A stretch of 64,000 nt of DNA from positions 17,123,724 through 17,187,723 of the forward strand of contig OU744736.1 of NCBI GenBank assembly GCA_916613615.1, given 5' to 3'. The position numbers were made by a program, and so were the translations under genes. The notes under the pieces were generated by a model that worked only from the letters and a program-made list of their open reading frames with translations, did not search any database and was not told the DNA's origin. Shown here in pieces: positions 12,886-24,212 of the stretch (position 1 is the first letter of the stretch; each line of letters starts with the position of its first letter). This DNA is from Steromphala cineraria (lineage: Eukaryota; Mollusca; Gastropoda; Trochida; Trochidae).

Positions 12886-15389
12886 ATTCATACAATTAAC
12901 ACATTCAGAGAGAATGTACCATATAATCTCAATGAGGGTTTGACATAGTTGTATGAAAACCTATTTTATTGAAAAATTATACTTTTATGTTTTTCAATAT
13001 GAGCCTATGACAAGTTGTCTTCATCTAAATATGTTTTGTTTCTTAAAAAAATAATGCAAAGTAAAAGCGCTAAGCACAAGTTTGAAATAAGTCATTTCTT
13101 TTATTTAAGTTAACGTTAGTAGGGATAAAGAACAAGAAGTTAAGACTAGAATTTTGATACTCTAATATCCTTTATATTGTAAATAATTTTATATGCGACA
13201 CAAAAATGCCCAAAACAAGAATAAACACCGACAGAATCACTCATTGAAAGAAAACTTGTCTTAATTGAGACTTGTTTATAAATGGGGGGATGATATTTCA
13301 ACTATGGGAAATACTAAAACTACTTAGGACAAATTATTTGAACCTCTCCTTGATGTTTTATGTCGTGGACATTGCAGCTTGTTCGACTCAAATTTATGTT
13401 TAGCAGTGTTCTTGTTTACTTTAACTGAATTATCTCCCTTGACTTGAGATGAGGTAAATAGATGTGTCTTAAATGTGGCACGTGAGTTGGGAGGTGATTT
13501 TACATACTCTTTAACTTGTCTCACAAGAAAATCCCCAGCGTATTACTTGTTTAGTTGAATCAGTTGGTAAATTCATCTTAAATTTATTCTGAAGTGAAAA
13601 ATGCAACCTTTCCTGCTAACCCTGCAGACAAAGAGGTAATGTATAAATCACAAGTTCCAAAGCATGTCACCTTTTGCAATCAAACAGCTGTTATGCGAAT
13701 TCTCTATAGTTTAGGCTTTTATTCAGGCCAACATATAATAAAATAAACCTTATGTTACAAGAAGGTGAATAAGGTCGCTCATGAAGTAATGAAGATGTGA
13801 AAAAATAAACCCGTATAAATTATGACGTCTTGACGTAAAAGCACTGTTTATAACGTGACGTCACAATGATAAAGTGATATTTTGCCCTAGGGCAACATAT
13901 GAAAAATATTAACCTCGATATGACTGCCCTCATAGGTTATAAACAGAGTATTTCACTCTAAATCATACAGTAAATATCATATCTATACCATTGGAACCAT
14001 GGATATTCTGTAAATCATTTTTTCTGAAACATGTTGAGCAAAGAGTTGAATCGCCAGCCTATGACAAACGCGTGTGACTCACCTGTGAATAGTAAAATGA
14101 ATAAAGGAAGATTTTCACTAGTAAAGTAACTTAAAGCGGGGAATTGATCAAAAAGTGCGATCTTACTTGATAGATATAACCTGTTAACACGTCTATTTTG
14201 TGGGATATTCGAATGTCTCTCACTGGAGAATACCTAAAGTTACGATTCTTTCCCACTAAAATTATAATTTAATCATTACGAAATAAAACAAACACGAACG
14301 CTATTTATTCATCTTTTTATTTTACTGGTAAGAGACAGCAAACAACCGTAGTAAAAACAGCTAACTCAGCTATATTTTGTATATAGGTGCATACAGTATT
14401 CGTATCACAATCAGGTGAAGATTTTTTTATCTATGTACAAAATAATCAATTGAAGAAAGACTTGTATGTAAGGACAAATATCTGTATGACCGTCTATGCG
14501 TAATAACAGCACACCTGAAAGTAGTAGAAAGGGTACAAAATCGATCAAGTCTACGTCCTCTCTTCATTCAGCCTTGTTGTCGGACACAATACTTGCATAA
14601 TCAACCTGTTATGTACATTTACAGTCGGGGTTCTACTGAAATATACATGCAATAAGCAACTAGGAAATCCAATCGTACAATGAACTTCCCCGGCAAGGGA
14701 TAACTAGTGACAGTCTCATTCAATAGTATATTAAGGTCTTGCTGCTGAACACTTATATCCGTACGAGGTTTTAGTGAAGCCTTCTTTCAGAAAAGTTTCT
14801 GACTTGATATTCATGGCCTGCCTCAATATGCGCCTTTGCACACAGATGTTTGGAAACACCGCAAACCTTGAAATAGTCAATGATTGAAACTGCCGCTAGA
14901 AACATTGTACATGCCTGGCGGGGAAGTTTTGCTTAGAAATGCGCGTCTTAATTCACATCGTACTTTAGATCTTACAACATTGTAATGGCGTTGGATTGTC
15001 ATTTCCTCAAATAAGAAACAAATCAGAAAATATGTAACATTCGAACACTTTGTGACTATGTGAAATAGACCTTAACACGATACTGACATATTGTCAAAAG
15101 GAAATATATCACAGGCGTCAGACCCTTAATATATACAAGCAAACATAGACTTCCCTTATTCAATATATACAAGGTGTGACAAGACTTGTTCTGCTCAAAT
15201 GACCGGAAATGATAAAACTGTTTTCTTGGCACATTTATACTTTGTTAGCTTCGTAAAAAGAGCCAAGAGTCATTAACCAGGATCAACCTGTCAAGGTTTG
15301 TTTGCATGTGATATAGATATATATGTTACATCATTATATCTTTTGGACATGGATCATTTTAATCATTTAACGCTGTGAAAAGTTTACTC
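12886..15389. other. No gene seen
   Basis: AT-rich. CRE-like TGACGTCA occurs at 13857, and a GC-richer stretch lies at 14.5-14.95 kb, but no frame or splice pattern supports an exon. Confidence 0.5.
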
Positions 15390-15835
15390 TTAAAAAGCCA
15401 CACTGAGAGTTGTTGGGGCTCATAAACACAAAACTTAACCAACAGAGTCATCCGATAGAGAAGTATCGACTGTTGCAGAAAAGTATAATTTTCAGGCTGC
15501 TCAATGTCGTATATTGATCGAAAACCGGACAATGACGCGCGTCAATCAGTCGAGCGTATTTTTGGAAAGTTATCTAAATCAGCCAGAATGACAGTAACTT
15601 GTTGATAACGTTTGATAGTTATATAACTACTATCCATGAAATTGGACGTGTGAATTAAGCTTCTATGAACAATAATTACCATTTGAAGATTTCATTGAAG
15701 ATTATTTTCATGTAAATGTATGTGCCTTTGGGGAAATGCATGTGAGCAATATTTTTAATGTATCACGAATCATGCCATTTATGTTCATATTAAAGCAAAA
15801 CAGTATGTAATTAAAATCACCGAGTGGCACTTTAA
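15390..15835 (+). mobile_element. MITE family B copy (diverged ends)
   Basis: The left end is TTAAAAAGCCACACTGAG, and the right end, reversed, is GTTAAAGTGCCACTCGGTG. The core GATCGAAAACCGGACAATG lies at 15516 and continues ACGCGCGTCA. The ends are more diverged than in the 59-kb copy. Confidence 0.62.
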
Positions 15836-16014
15836 CTCTTCAGACAGCGGTATGTCAATTATACAAGGTAAGACTGACCATCCATTTGTAAGATCTGAAA
15901 TACTTTGTACCTTACGACGCGAACTTCTCATGAGATTGTAAGATAAACCATTCATGAACATCTCACACTGGTATCATACTAAGGAATACATACTTTCACA
16001 TCTCATCAAAACTC

Positions 16015-16070
16015 AACCTAGTCCCCGGGCCTCGTGTAGCGCAAGCGGATCAAGGCCCGGGAACCAGGTT
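16015..16070. repeat. GC-rich hairpin
   Basis: Two arms of 18 bp (AACCTAGTCCCCGGGCCT and its near-inverse at 16053-16070) enclose a 20-base loop. It stands out from the AT-rich surroundings. No tRNA or terminator identity could be shown. Confidence 0.6.
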
Positions 16071-18236
16071 TGTTAAAACTAGTCATTATTGCAGGACACT
16101 TTATACAGTCACCTAGGATTTTTTTGGTTGCAATTTATGAAACTGTACAGTGAAAAATATATACAAGTGAAATATAACTAACAAATGTTCAAAGATATCG
16201 ATAACTATATAAAATTAAATCTTTCTTAATCTTCCCTTAGAACATGTCTAATCTTATTAGCAAACCAATTTTTTAGAATCGTCATTTCAATAATTCTTTC
16301 ATTTACGTCAAATATTTGCGAAAAATAAACAAGCAAGAAAATACTCGAGAAAATTTCACATAAACTTCATGTACAGCACGTGGTTAGATGTGTACGTATT
16401 GTAGAACACTGATAGTTGAACAAATGAACAAAGTGTGAACTCGAATCAGAAACAATATTTTTGTTTGATTTTACATTTTACAATTTACATTCTAGTTTCC
16501 TCTCCAATGAATGTGATTTTAAAATAGGCAACATACCGCCAAAAAACCTCAGGTTAATATTTCATTTTCAAACCAAAACCATGACCAAATATCGCGAATT
16601 TATATCTTATCAAAAGGTGAAGTTATGTTATAAGCACTATTTTTATATAAATGAAATGTCAAATGACAAAGCAATTATTTTAATTACTAAGATAAATAAG
16701 TATCTATCATTATCTTTAAAATGAGAAAAATATGACGTTATGTTTTATACAAGAAGAAATTCTTTAGTAACGCGTTTAGTATGTTGATGATTTCTAGTTC
16801 GTTGTTTTATTTGTAACCCGTGACATTAGATTCAAAGGGCCTCATATCACTCGAATAAAGACACCAAGAAAATCAAATCATATAAGACAATACTGTATCT
16901 TCTTAGAGCGAAATAAGTTCTTGTCATCACAGTCAAAGTTTTTGACACTAAACAGTGAATTTGTCAATCAAGCATTTCGATAAGTATAATCAACTTGAAA
17001 CATGTAATACACACACAAAGAGATAATATTCAATTCCTGAAATAATACTTTATAATTTACCAATTAGAGGCTTTAATAAACAATTGTAGGCCATATTTAT
17101 CATTTACGTTGACAATAGATTTATCTATTCAACAATAAGGAACACAGGTGAAATGCATCTCACATCACATAAAAATAGGTAAAGGATTCTTCTTTCTAAT
17201 AATTTACTTCATACAACTATTTCATTGTTGAAGATGTTGGACTTAAAGTCACCATGATGAATAAAATAGTTCGTAATTTTATCTTATTATCTAAAATGTG
17301 TTTAAACAGGCTAGAATAAATTCAAAGAAAAACTAATAACACTTACACATTACCTTTTAATTGAATTGTGATATGACACAAACCTCAAATAATGTTATAG
17401 ATCAATTCATTCTTGATTTTTTTTGCACTCATGAAGTTCTATATGATCTATGAATGAAATGAAAAAGGACATAAAAACCATTCTCTTCCCACAGAGCAGC
17501 TCAGTCATACCCGAGGCTAATTAGCCTCTGTTCTATTACGGCTAATACATGGGATAGAACGGTAGAAATCGGATTGGAGGCAATCGAAATTAGTTGTGCA
17601 ATGTAAAACCCTATCATATATAAAGGCATGATATTTTCCATGTCATTAAACGACCGTTAAGAATTCTCCGAGTCATGGATATCTAAAAGATGTTTTCATT
17701 GGCTGCAAAGAAGGGGGATATCTTAAAGTCCCATAATCAGAATTTTAGTAATATAAATAATTTTTTAAGTATTTTTAACGTATTCTCTGAATATTCAGAA
17801 ATCCATAAGTACAACCAAACCTGAAATAAGATTATTATTCGTGAAATAAGAATTAAAAAATCGAAACGGCTTTCCCGAACCGGCAGGTTGCTATATATAG
17901 AAAGGGGCGTCTTTTTTGCAATGTCGCGCAAAGGTTTGTGGGAAGTGAACACGTGACGCAACTTTGCAGGCGATTTTACTTATCAATAAATTAAATACTT
18001 TCAAATACATTGATATCATTTGCATGTTTCGTCCATTTTGCAAGGCGGGAACAAATTGAGTTCATATGCCTTAGCCATTGTTAATACGGGAATCTTTCGA
18101 ATTTGCATAAATAAGTTGTAAGGCATAATATAATAGTCAGAAGGACGCAAATTTTGTTTTGTTCGCAGATTTAAACTTCCTTATATGTAGGCAGGTTTAT
18201 GGTAAAAAATATTCAGCCTCTTGAACATCATTTTTC
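16071..18236. other. No gene seen apart from the inverted fragment
   Basis: AT-rich. Apart from the copy at 17.49 kb, no repeats or coding features are evident. Confidence 0.5.
17491..17555 (+). repeat. Inverted partial copy of the 18.8-kb exon candidate
   Basis: Starting CTCTTCCCACAG and running through GCAGCTCAGTCATACCCGAG, this plus-strand stretch matches the minus strand around 18856-18800, including the splice-acceptor-like part. It carries a local palindrome GAGGCTAATTAGCCTC. Confidence 0.65.
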
Positions 18237-18242
18237 TTTATT
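18237..18242 (-). terminator. Candidate poly(A) signal AATAAA
   Basis: On the minus strand an AATAAA lies about 510 bases past the stop of the possible last exon. Such hexamers are common in AT-rich DNA, so the link to the channel gene is an inference from position only. Confidence 0.2.
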
Positions 18243-18250
18243 TTTATGAA

Positions 18251-18721
18251 TTATACTCTCCTTATTTTGGTTAGTTCATAACCAAAACTACTTTCTAAGA
18301 AAATAATTGAAATAATAACGATCGGGTGTAATCTTTGTATTGATCGTTTAGTCAAAATTACCGATACATGTTTTCTGTACAATTGGTGATATGACAGCAA
18401 GTAATTAAGATAATGCAGATGTTTGAAATTTGTACCTAAGTGTCTGTAGCCAGACGGAGCGCAGCGTAATACACGCAGGGAACCTGAATGGCCATGATTT
18501 CGATAAACAGGAAATGAGGTGAATTCTACGCATGAAACAGTGATGTCACTGATTGTGGGGTCGTTTAAGGCTACGGCAAGTTTTTGAGGGTGGTGTACTT
18601 CAAAATTTAAGTTAGGTACTTTCCCGTTTATCAAATAATCTGATTTTGGTATCAAAAAATTCCTGAAAGATTTTTCTACCCGTCTATGTGCTCCTGTGCC
18701 ACAATTTTTCGGAAGGCTTAG
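18251..18721 (-). CDS. Alternative 3' exon candidate
   Basis: After a moderate acceptor (gcatatccag) at 18722-18723 the minus strand stays open for about 156 codons to 18251, entering in phase 0, so it could also be spliced from the donor after 21191. The predicted peptide starts LSLPKNCGTGAHRRVEKSFR and shows no domain I recognise. An open frame this long is uncommon in such AT-rich DNA, but the sequence has no coding-like composition I can point to. An internal donor (CACTTAG/gtacaa) is also present. It may equally be 3' UTR. Confidence 0.2.
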   Translation of the reverse strand, partial: LSLPKNCGTGAHRRVEKSFRNFLIPKSDYLINGKVPNLNFEVHHPQKLAVALNDPTISDITVSCVEFTSFPVYRNHGHSGSLRVLRCAPSGYRHLGTNFKHLHYLNYLLSYHQLYRKHVSVILTKRSIQRLHPIVIISIIFLESSFGYELTKIRRV

Positions 18722-18754
18722 CTGGATATGCAAGTCTGAATAAGGGACTTTAAG

Positions 18755-18844
18755 TTACATATTTTTGCCGCTAGGGCAATCTGTCGGAACTCCGGAATCT
18801 TGGCGTATAGAACAGAGGCTACCTCGGGTATGACTGAGCTGCCT
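18755..18844 (-). CDS. Possible last exon of the Hv-like gene
   Basis: A very good acceptor (cattctctccccacag) is followed by 29 codons and a TAA, entering in phase 0 as required by the donor after 21191. The peptide begins RQLSHTRGSLCSIRQDSGVP and ends SGKNM. With it the protein would be 597 residues. Against it, about 45 bp of its start is repeated, inverted and diverged, at 17491-17540, which suggests a dispersed element. An alternative in-phase exon starts at 18721. Confidence 0.35.
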   Translation of the reverse strand, partial: RQLSHTRGSLCSIRQDSGVPTDCPSGKNM

Positions 18845-18952
18845 CTGTGGGGAGAGAATGATAAAAAACGTGCATATATCTGGAATCACACTCTGTCCCT
18901 AAGCAGACACCTGTGTAAACCATCTCCATCCGGGCCAGGAACAGCAATAAGC

Positions 18953-19011
18953 CACGTGCACACGGGTCAGACGTGGAGGTGGTCACGTGGTTACCTCACC
19001 AGTCACGTGAC
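18953..19011. promoter_or_regulatory. Cluster of CACGTG E-boxes
   Basis: CACGTG occurs at 18953, 18984 and 19004. The last is the full palindrome GTCACGTGAC (19002-19011), the form bound by MiT/TFE and USF-type bHLH-zip factors. An ACGTGG lies between. It sits between exon 8 and the possible last exon. Regulatory use is inferred. Confidence 0.4.
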
Positions 19012-20807
19012 CTACAGATACGTCACTTGGGAGGTCAGCTCAAACGACTGAAAGAATCAAATGTGCAAATAAGCTAAGTGGAATGGCTCAGTTTACGATT
19101 CCGTTTCAAATTATTCTTATAAAATACTTTCATTTTTTAATCAAGTGCAGTTTTAAGGTCAATGAATGCACTCTGCTTCCTCGGTTTATAACACCCACAA
19201 GCTTGATGGTAACGTTGATAGGGTGTGTTGTCAACGTAGATATTCATCGGTAGTCAAGTGATGTGCAGAATTAAATATTGAAATCGAAAAAAATGTGCAA
19301 GAAATATCAGTTTTCAATTCAAAGTGTCAATTTATTGAACAATCTTATCAAAATAGTTTCTGATCGAAAAAGTTATATATCTATATTTACAATGCAAACA
19401 GTTATTCCGCTGTTGCTTTAAATGACATTTAACCGTTTTAAAAATCAAATCTTCATGAATGAAATTTAGAAAACTATGCTTATCTAACAAATTATCAACA
19501 AGATATTGAAATTTGTTTTTTGATAGTTATGCCAGATATTAAATTGTATTCTGATTTCACTCTGACCCTAGGAGACACTTTCTCGATGTTCTAAGCATCC
19601 ATAAAATCTCTGTACGGTCGCATTGCATACGAATATGAACACCAACCACGCTTCCAGAGATACATGACAAACAATAAACGTTATGGGAAGTGTGTCGAGA
19701 GGTGAAACAAACATAACCGCACAAAACAAAATCTCTGAATATCAAACAAGTAAAATCAGCAATAGAAGAAAACAGTTGACAAACAAAGATATAAGTAGCA
19801 AAGAGAACATCAAATTCCTCCCCAACTGCCTTCCTCGATCCTACAGGTTATTTGAAACAGACTATAACGTTAATACAGTTATCCAATAAAGAAATGCCAA
19901 TATATTGAATCGAACACGTTATCATCTAATACGATTTCAATGTGAGATTATATTCCAACATTTCCACTTTGAAGCGGACATATAATGTCTGATATGTGTT
20001 CATTCAGTTCGTCACATCTTGATGTCAAGTATAAATACTTTGTTGAATGCCTCGTATCGATAGCGGTAACAAAACCAGGACAATTTCTACCAGTTAATGC
20101 ACTTACTGGGATGAAAATTTAATTTGATTACATACAAACGTAGTATGCAAAAAAATTATGTATGAAATACATGTATATACACATTCTTGCATCAAGGAAC
20201 ATTCAGAATACCAAAAAATATAATCCAATGTTTTTCAATTTATATTTAATAATGAAGAGGGGAGAGGGGGGGCACTTTCGGAAACCAGTAATCCACGAAA
20301 GACCAATGATTCTACAAAAGGTAGTTATCGTCTGCTGCGATGCATAAATACTTGATTGTACTTGAAAATAAAGTAAAGATCATTAATATGATGAAGAGTC
20401 ATTTAGAGTCTATTTTCAGCGAATTGCTGTTACGGTATATTCAAAACGATTGCAGGGTTGTTCCGCGTGTAGCCCAAATATCGGCCCAAGCCTCTTTAGT
20501 TTCCATTCCAAATCTTGCCATATTTTACATCACTCATCGTGACACAGGTAATGACTTAATTATATAAGATTAAATATTTAAATCATCATTTTACAGCATT
20601 ATACAGCCTGCCTGGAGAAGGCTCGAACGAGCATGTACAATTAACCCGGTTTCATAAAAATAACTTGTTTGATAGATTATTAATTGTACTGATATAAACA
20701 TCATAACTTGATAAGATGGAGAGCTCTGCTTATTGGTGGGAGATAACAGCTTGTTAAAAACTACTCTACTTCTTATGAACGATATCAAACTGTACTATGA
20801 AGGTCTG

Positions 20808-21143
20808 TAGGGACTATGGCAATCGCAAGATGGCGGACTGTTGTAGCTATGACAACCTGTAAAAAGGCGGACCCTAGCAGCCATGACAAACTGTAAGATG
20901 ACTGACTGTCATAGCTATGGTAACCCGTTAAATGGTTTAATGGAGTACCTATGGCCTTGAACGATGGCAGGCTCTAGTGGCTATGGTAACCTGTAATATA
21001 ACGGAGTGATCTAGCTATGGCATTTTGTAAGATGGCGGACTCTAGTAACTATGGTAACCTGTAATATGACGAACTGGGGTAGCTATGGCAACCTGTAAGA
21101 TGGCGAACTCTTGTAGCTATGGCAACCTGTAAGATGGAGGAAG
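20808..21143 (+). repeat. 34-bp minisatellite, about ten units
   Basis: The unit is roughly GTAGCTATGGCAACCTGTAA plus GATGGCGGACTCTT, diverged at the left and nearly exact at the right. It overlaps the end of the exon 8 open frame, supplying its stop codon. Units carry AAGATGGCGG (a YY1-type site) and GGCAACC (an RFX half-site). Confidence 0.88.
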
Positions 21144-21636
21144 GAGCCGGGAGAAGGATGCGGAGAAAACAAAATGTCCTCACCACTCACCACAAAGTTC
21201 CTCCCCCTTGAGAACCCAGGCGTGCTACGAACTGAGGCTTTACTGTGATAACTAGCTCTACGTGCTTCCTCTGCGGGGGGACCTCTATCGTCCTTCACAC
21301 CGGCCGCATTCGCATTTAAAAAGCCATCGTTGACGTAAAAAACGTTCCCATTTTGAATATTTTCATAACTATGACTCCTACGTGGAACCGTATGACTTCG
21401 CTTCCAAATTGCCCGTTTTGGTCTCTTTTTCTTAGTTTCTACCTTTTTGGAGGGTTTTACATCAATCTCAATTGCCTCCTCGTCCACATCTGACTCTTCT
21501 TTGACGTCATTTCCGTTCTCGTCTTCGTCATCGTCGGCTAGCGTCTCCCTGAAGAGCTTGCCGTATATCTCGTCCTCACACACCGCCGTCTTGCCCAGGG
21601 TGCTGATGAGCATCAGGGAGGCGAAGGACGACATGG
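21083..21636 (-). CDS. HVCN1-like: Hv-like channel exon 8 (cytosolic C-terminal tail)
   Basis: The acceptor is aatcgcag before 21636, and the frame is open to a TAG at 21085-21083. It encodes a hydrophobic start (MSSFASLMLISTLGKTAVC), an acidic run (DDDEDENGND, EESDVDEE), a basic run (KKVETKKKRPKR), and Ser-rich segments with protein-kinase-A-like sites (RRSHS, RRAS). Nothing like this tail exists in human Hv1, whose C-terminus ends soon after the coiled coil. A strong donor (GTG/gtgagt, last exon base 21191) lies inside the frame in phase 0, so the last 36 codons may be intron. Those codons run into the minisatellite at 20808-21143. Coding up to 21191 is well supported; beyond that it is doubtful. 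Confidence 0.78.
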
Positions 21637-22088
21637 CTGCGATTGTTGCGTTGTTTCGACCCTTACCGTCTGAAGTGCAATGTAGTTTTCATGAATTTAA
21701 ATGGCGGTTCATGTCAATGGTATGTGAGGATGAGTTTATGCAAAACCTGATTAACAAGGAAGAGTTATATGAATTTGCGACTTTCTTAATTGTAGGAGTA
21801 CGGCGTTTCGGTATAGCAACTGTTGATAGTTACACGGTTTCAAGCTAATGATTCAGGACATGCTTTGTAGGAGTTAGTAAGTACCTTAAATGAAGAGTAA
21901 GTTTTTTATAATTTAAAGAAAATTATAGAACTCATCCTTATTTATCTGAATTTATGTATGTATGAAAACGTGTCAATGCTTTTTGAAGCATTTGCCGTGT
22001 CAGAAATCGATTCATTTTGCCTCTACACACCAAACTCCTCTATTGCAATCTTAACCAAGAAAAATACTTATTTATTGTAATTACTCAC

Positions 22089-22161
22089 AGACACATGCCG
22101 ATATCTCGATCTCAGGAATCTCTCTACTTCTGCACAGTGCTATCAACAATTGCACGTCTTT
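22089..22161 (-). CDS. HVCN1-like: Hv-like channel exon 7 (coiled-coil continuation)
   Basis: This 73-bp exon has acceptor gtggtttacag and donor GTCT/gtgagt. It encodes KDVQLLIALCRSREIPEIEI and then SACV, with one base left over. It enters in phase 0 from exon 6 and leaves one base (T) that, with CC at the start of exon 8, gives Ser. This exon is what makes exons 6 and 8 phase-compatible: without it the joined frame would hit a stop. The first half continues the hydrophobic heptad pattern. The exon is too short to stand out by open-frame length. Confidence 0.82.
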
Positions 22162-23180
22162 CTGTAAACCACAACATAGATATTCATTGCTTTGGTTAAT
22201 TTTTAAAATAATTCCAAAGAGGTAGTATTAGCGGTATCTGCAATTTCTAAGTTACATCCCTTCCAAAGCAGCTTCAGTTGACAGTGGACGTGATTGGTTA
22301 CAGCGTAGGCCTAATTTTACCGTAACCATTCTTGTTTGACTTATGGCTACGCAAAAAGTAGGCGAACGCTATCAACACTGGTATGCGATGGTTCCAACAA
22401 TTCATCGAACATAATTTAATGCATCTGCATCTGAATGTTCCAATAAGACTATAGATTAGATTCTTCTCTTTACACTGTCCCCTTAATACTGCACATTTAC
22501 CTTCTGGGGAAGGGCGTGGTTTGTATCGGGTGAAATCGTTCTAAAATGAACTCGACGTACTAGTATTTGAAGATTGAAAAAGATCATGGAGAATGAAAAA
22601 GTCAAAATTAACATTCTCTTGTTCTTCATTGAACTATTATTACTAGAACACTATTGAGACTGGAAATATGACCATATCTATCTTACGTAACAAAAACGTA
22701 AGGTGGGACAAAGCAAGAGAGTATTTGTCTATCAGTATGTCGTAAGTATTGTCACTGAATCTATTATCTGAACTTTTTTTCAACTTCAAACAATATTATA
22801 TTTTTATAATATTAGCATTACTTACAATGCACTTACTAATGATAATTATGCGTCCTTAAGATCGTGTTCTTTTTAGGAAGAACAGATTGGCATTTTTTCA
22901 TAAATTTCAACGCCACTTTACGACAACATTGTTATAGTTGAATGTTGGAAAGCTGAGTATCATGGCAAAGCCGATTGTCTCCCCTGAAACGAAAATACAA
23001 TTCAATCGCTTCACGGTTTGCCTTCATACGAAGTGTTAAAATGTACTGCATGATTTTGCACTAAGAAAAAAAGAAAAGTTTTAACCTTTTCCGATGTATA
23101 TTTGGGAGAATGTCGTAGGTATGATAGATAACTATACGTAAGTGGTTATTAAAACTGTAAATTAAAACAATCTGTTTTAC

Positions 23181-23296
23181 CCGAATTTCAGAAAGTAATG
23201 TGGTAAGTTTTGCATTTTTCACTTCGCTCTTTTTCTTGGCTCTCTTTATGGTCATCATTTCGATATGATGTTTGTGGTTGACTGTCATCAAGAAAC
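23181..23296 (-). CDS. HVCN1-like: Hv-like channel exon 6 (post-S4, coiled-coil start)
   Basis: This 116-bp exon has acceptor gtttgcag and donor CGG/gtaaaa. It completes the Ser codon after the S4 Asn and runs FLMTVNHKHHIEMMTIKRAK, followed by further basic and hydrophobic residues ending LTTLLSEIR. The start aligns with human NGIIISVKTR, where S4 continues into the C-terminal coiled coil. Hydrophobic residues at heptad-like spacing (I, M, I, V, L, L, I) support a helix that could dimerise. The donor is weaker than the others (gtaaaa), but the phase into exon 7 is exact. Confidence 0.88.
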
Positions 23297-23778
23297 CTGC
23301 AAACGAAAGTTCAAAATTTGTATAAAAGATCTTAAAACAGGCTCTCATTGACACTGTGAACTAATACATGGAATCAACTATTAAATCGTAAGGCGTAATT
23401 TTAGCAATCATTCATACGAATTTAGTTTAATCAGTAACGTTGGCATATTTACCATAGTTGTTTAATTGATATTATTCTACATACAACGCACCCAAGAAGA
23501 CGATAAATGTGATTCGAATTCGTTATGTTATATTTGTACAATACGGTAGATGATATGAATAATCAAACTACTTATTAAGAATATCGGAGTTTTTTGTTGT
23601 CAATTATTTCATTTTCATAAAGAACCAGAGTATCTCCTGAAAAGGGAAATTAAAAAAAATGAGATTTCAATTTCACTTAGTATAGGTGAACGGTTTGTCT
23701 TTCGGTTATCATGATAGAGGAGGATTTTCAAGGAAATATTGGAAAGTCTTAAAATACAGATTAATGTCAGTTTCTCAC

Positions 23779-23917
23779 TGTTGACAATCCTGACGACCCT
23801 CCAGGGTAGAAGCAGAACAAGAATGGTGGTAGCATCCTTCCCTGTCTCATACCACCGACTGTCCAGGAAGATGAAATCCAGAGCAAAAGAAGCTATGACA
23901 ATGAAAGCGTCGAAAAC
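23779..23917 (-). CDS. HVCN1-like: Hv-like channel exon 5 (S3 and S4 voltage sensor)
   Basis: This 139-bp exon has acceptor gttacag and donor AACA/gtgaga. It encodes S3 (VFDAFIVIASFALDFIFLD), a short S3-S4 loop (SRWYETGKDA) and S4 (TTILVLLLPWRVVRIVN). S3 keeps the aspartates equivalent to human D174 and D185. The family signature in S4 is RxWRxxRxxN. Here it reads LPWRVVRIVN: the Trp, second and third Arg and final Asn are present, but the first gating Arg (R205 in human) is Leu and the next residue is Pro. The S3-S4 zinc histidine (H193 in human) is absent. With two S4 arginines left, weaker or shifted voltage dependence is a reasonable inference. Confidence 0.93.
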
Positions 23918-24158
23918 CTGTAACATCGAACAACAAATTGTTGCAAAAATGCTTCATGCAAAAAACAAAGAATGGACAATAAACACACTTTGACATGTAT
24001 TCCGATCCGCTTGAATTATTTGATAATAAATGATTCATAATATGGTTAATTATTGGTAATGTCCCACTTCTATAAACTTGCTTGAGAATTATGCTTGGTT
24101 ACAAGAAAATCGATATATTAATATTCACTTCATTGTTCAAGAATATCATTTTACTTAC

Positions 24159-24212
24159 CTCAAATTTTTTCTTGAAGAATCTTGAACCGAGACAGAAGAG
24201 TTTTATAAATGT
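24159..24212 (-). CDS. HVCN1-like: Hv-like channel exon 4 (end of S2, S2-S3 linker)
   Basis: This small 54-bp exon of exactly 18 codons (phase 0 to 0) has acceptor ttttttccag and donor GAG/gtaagt. It encodes TFIKLFCLGSRFFKKKFE. It aligns residue for residue with the human Hv1 segment that ends S2 and forms the cytosolic S2-S3 linker, including the conserved Lys (K157 in human) and the KFE that precedes S3. The basic run RFFKKK lies on the cytosolic side. It is too short to find by open-frame length, but its exact phase fit and alignment make it secure. Confidence 0.92.

Noticed and set aside
18800..19051. 83-codon plus-strand open frame over the E-box cluster
   Set aside because: No domain. 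The minus strand of the same stretch offers a better exon candidate, and Trp/His-rich composition follows from CACGTG repeats.
21447..21848. 133-codon plus-strand open frame
   Set aside because: Its Ser-rich part is the antisense shadow of the acidic run of exon 8.
22870..22998. Minus-strand acceptor with a short open frame between exons 6 and 7
   Set aside because: Exons 6 and 7 already join in phase 0, and inserting this piece brings in stops in two frames.
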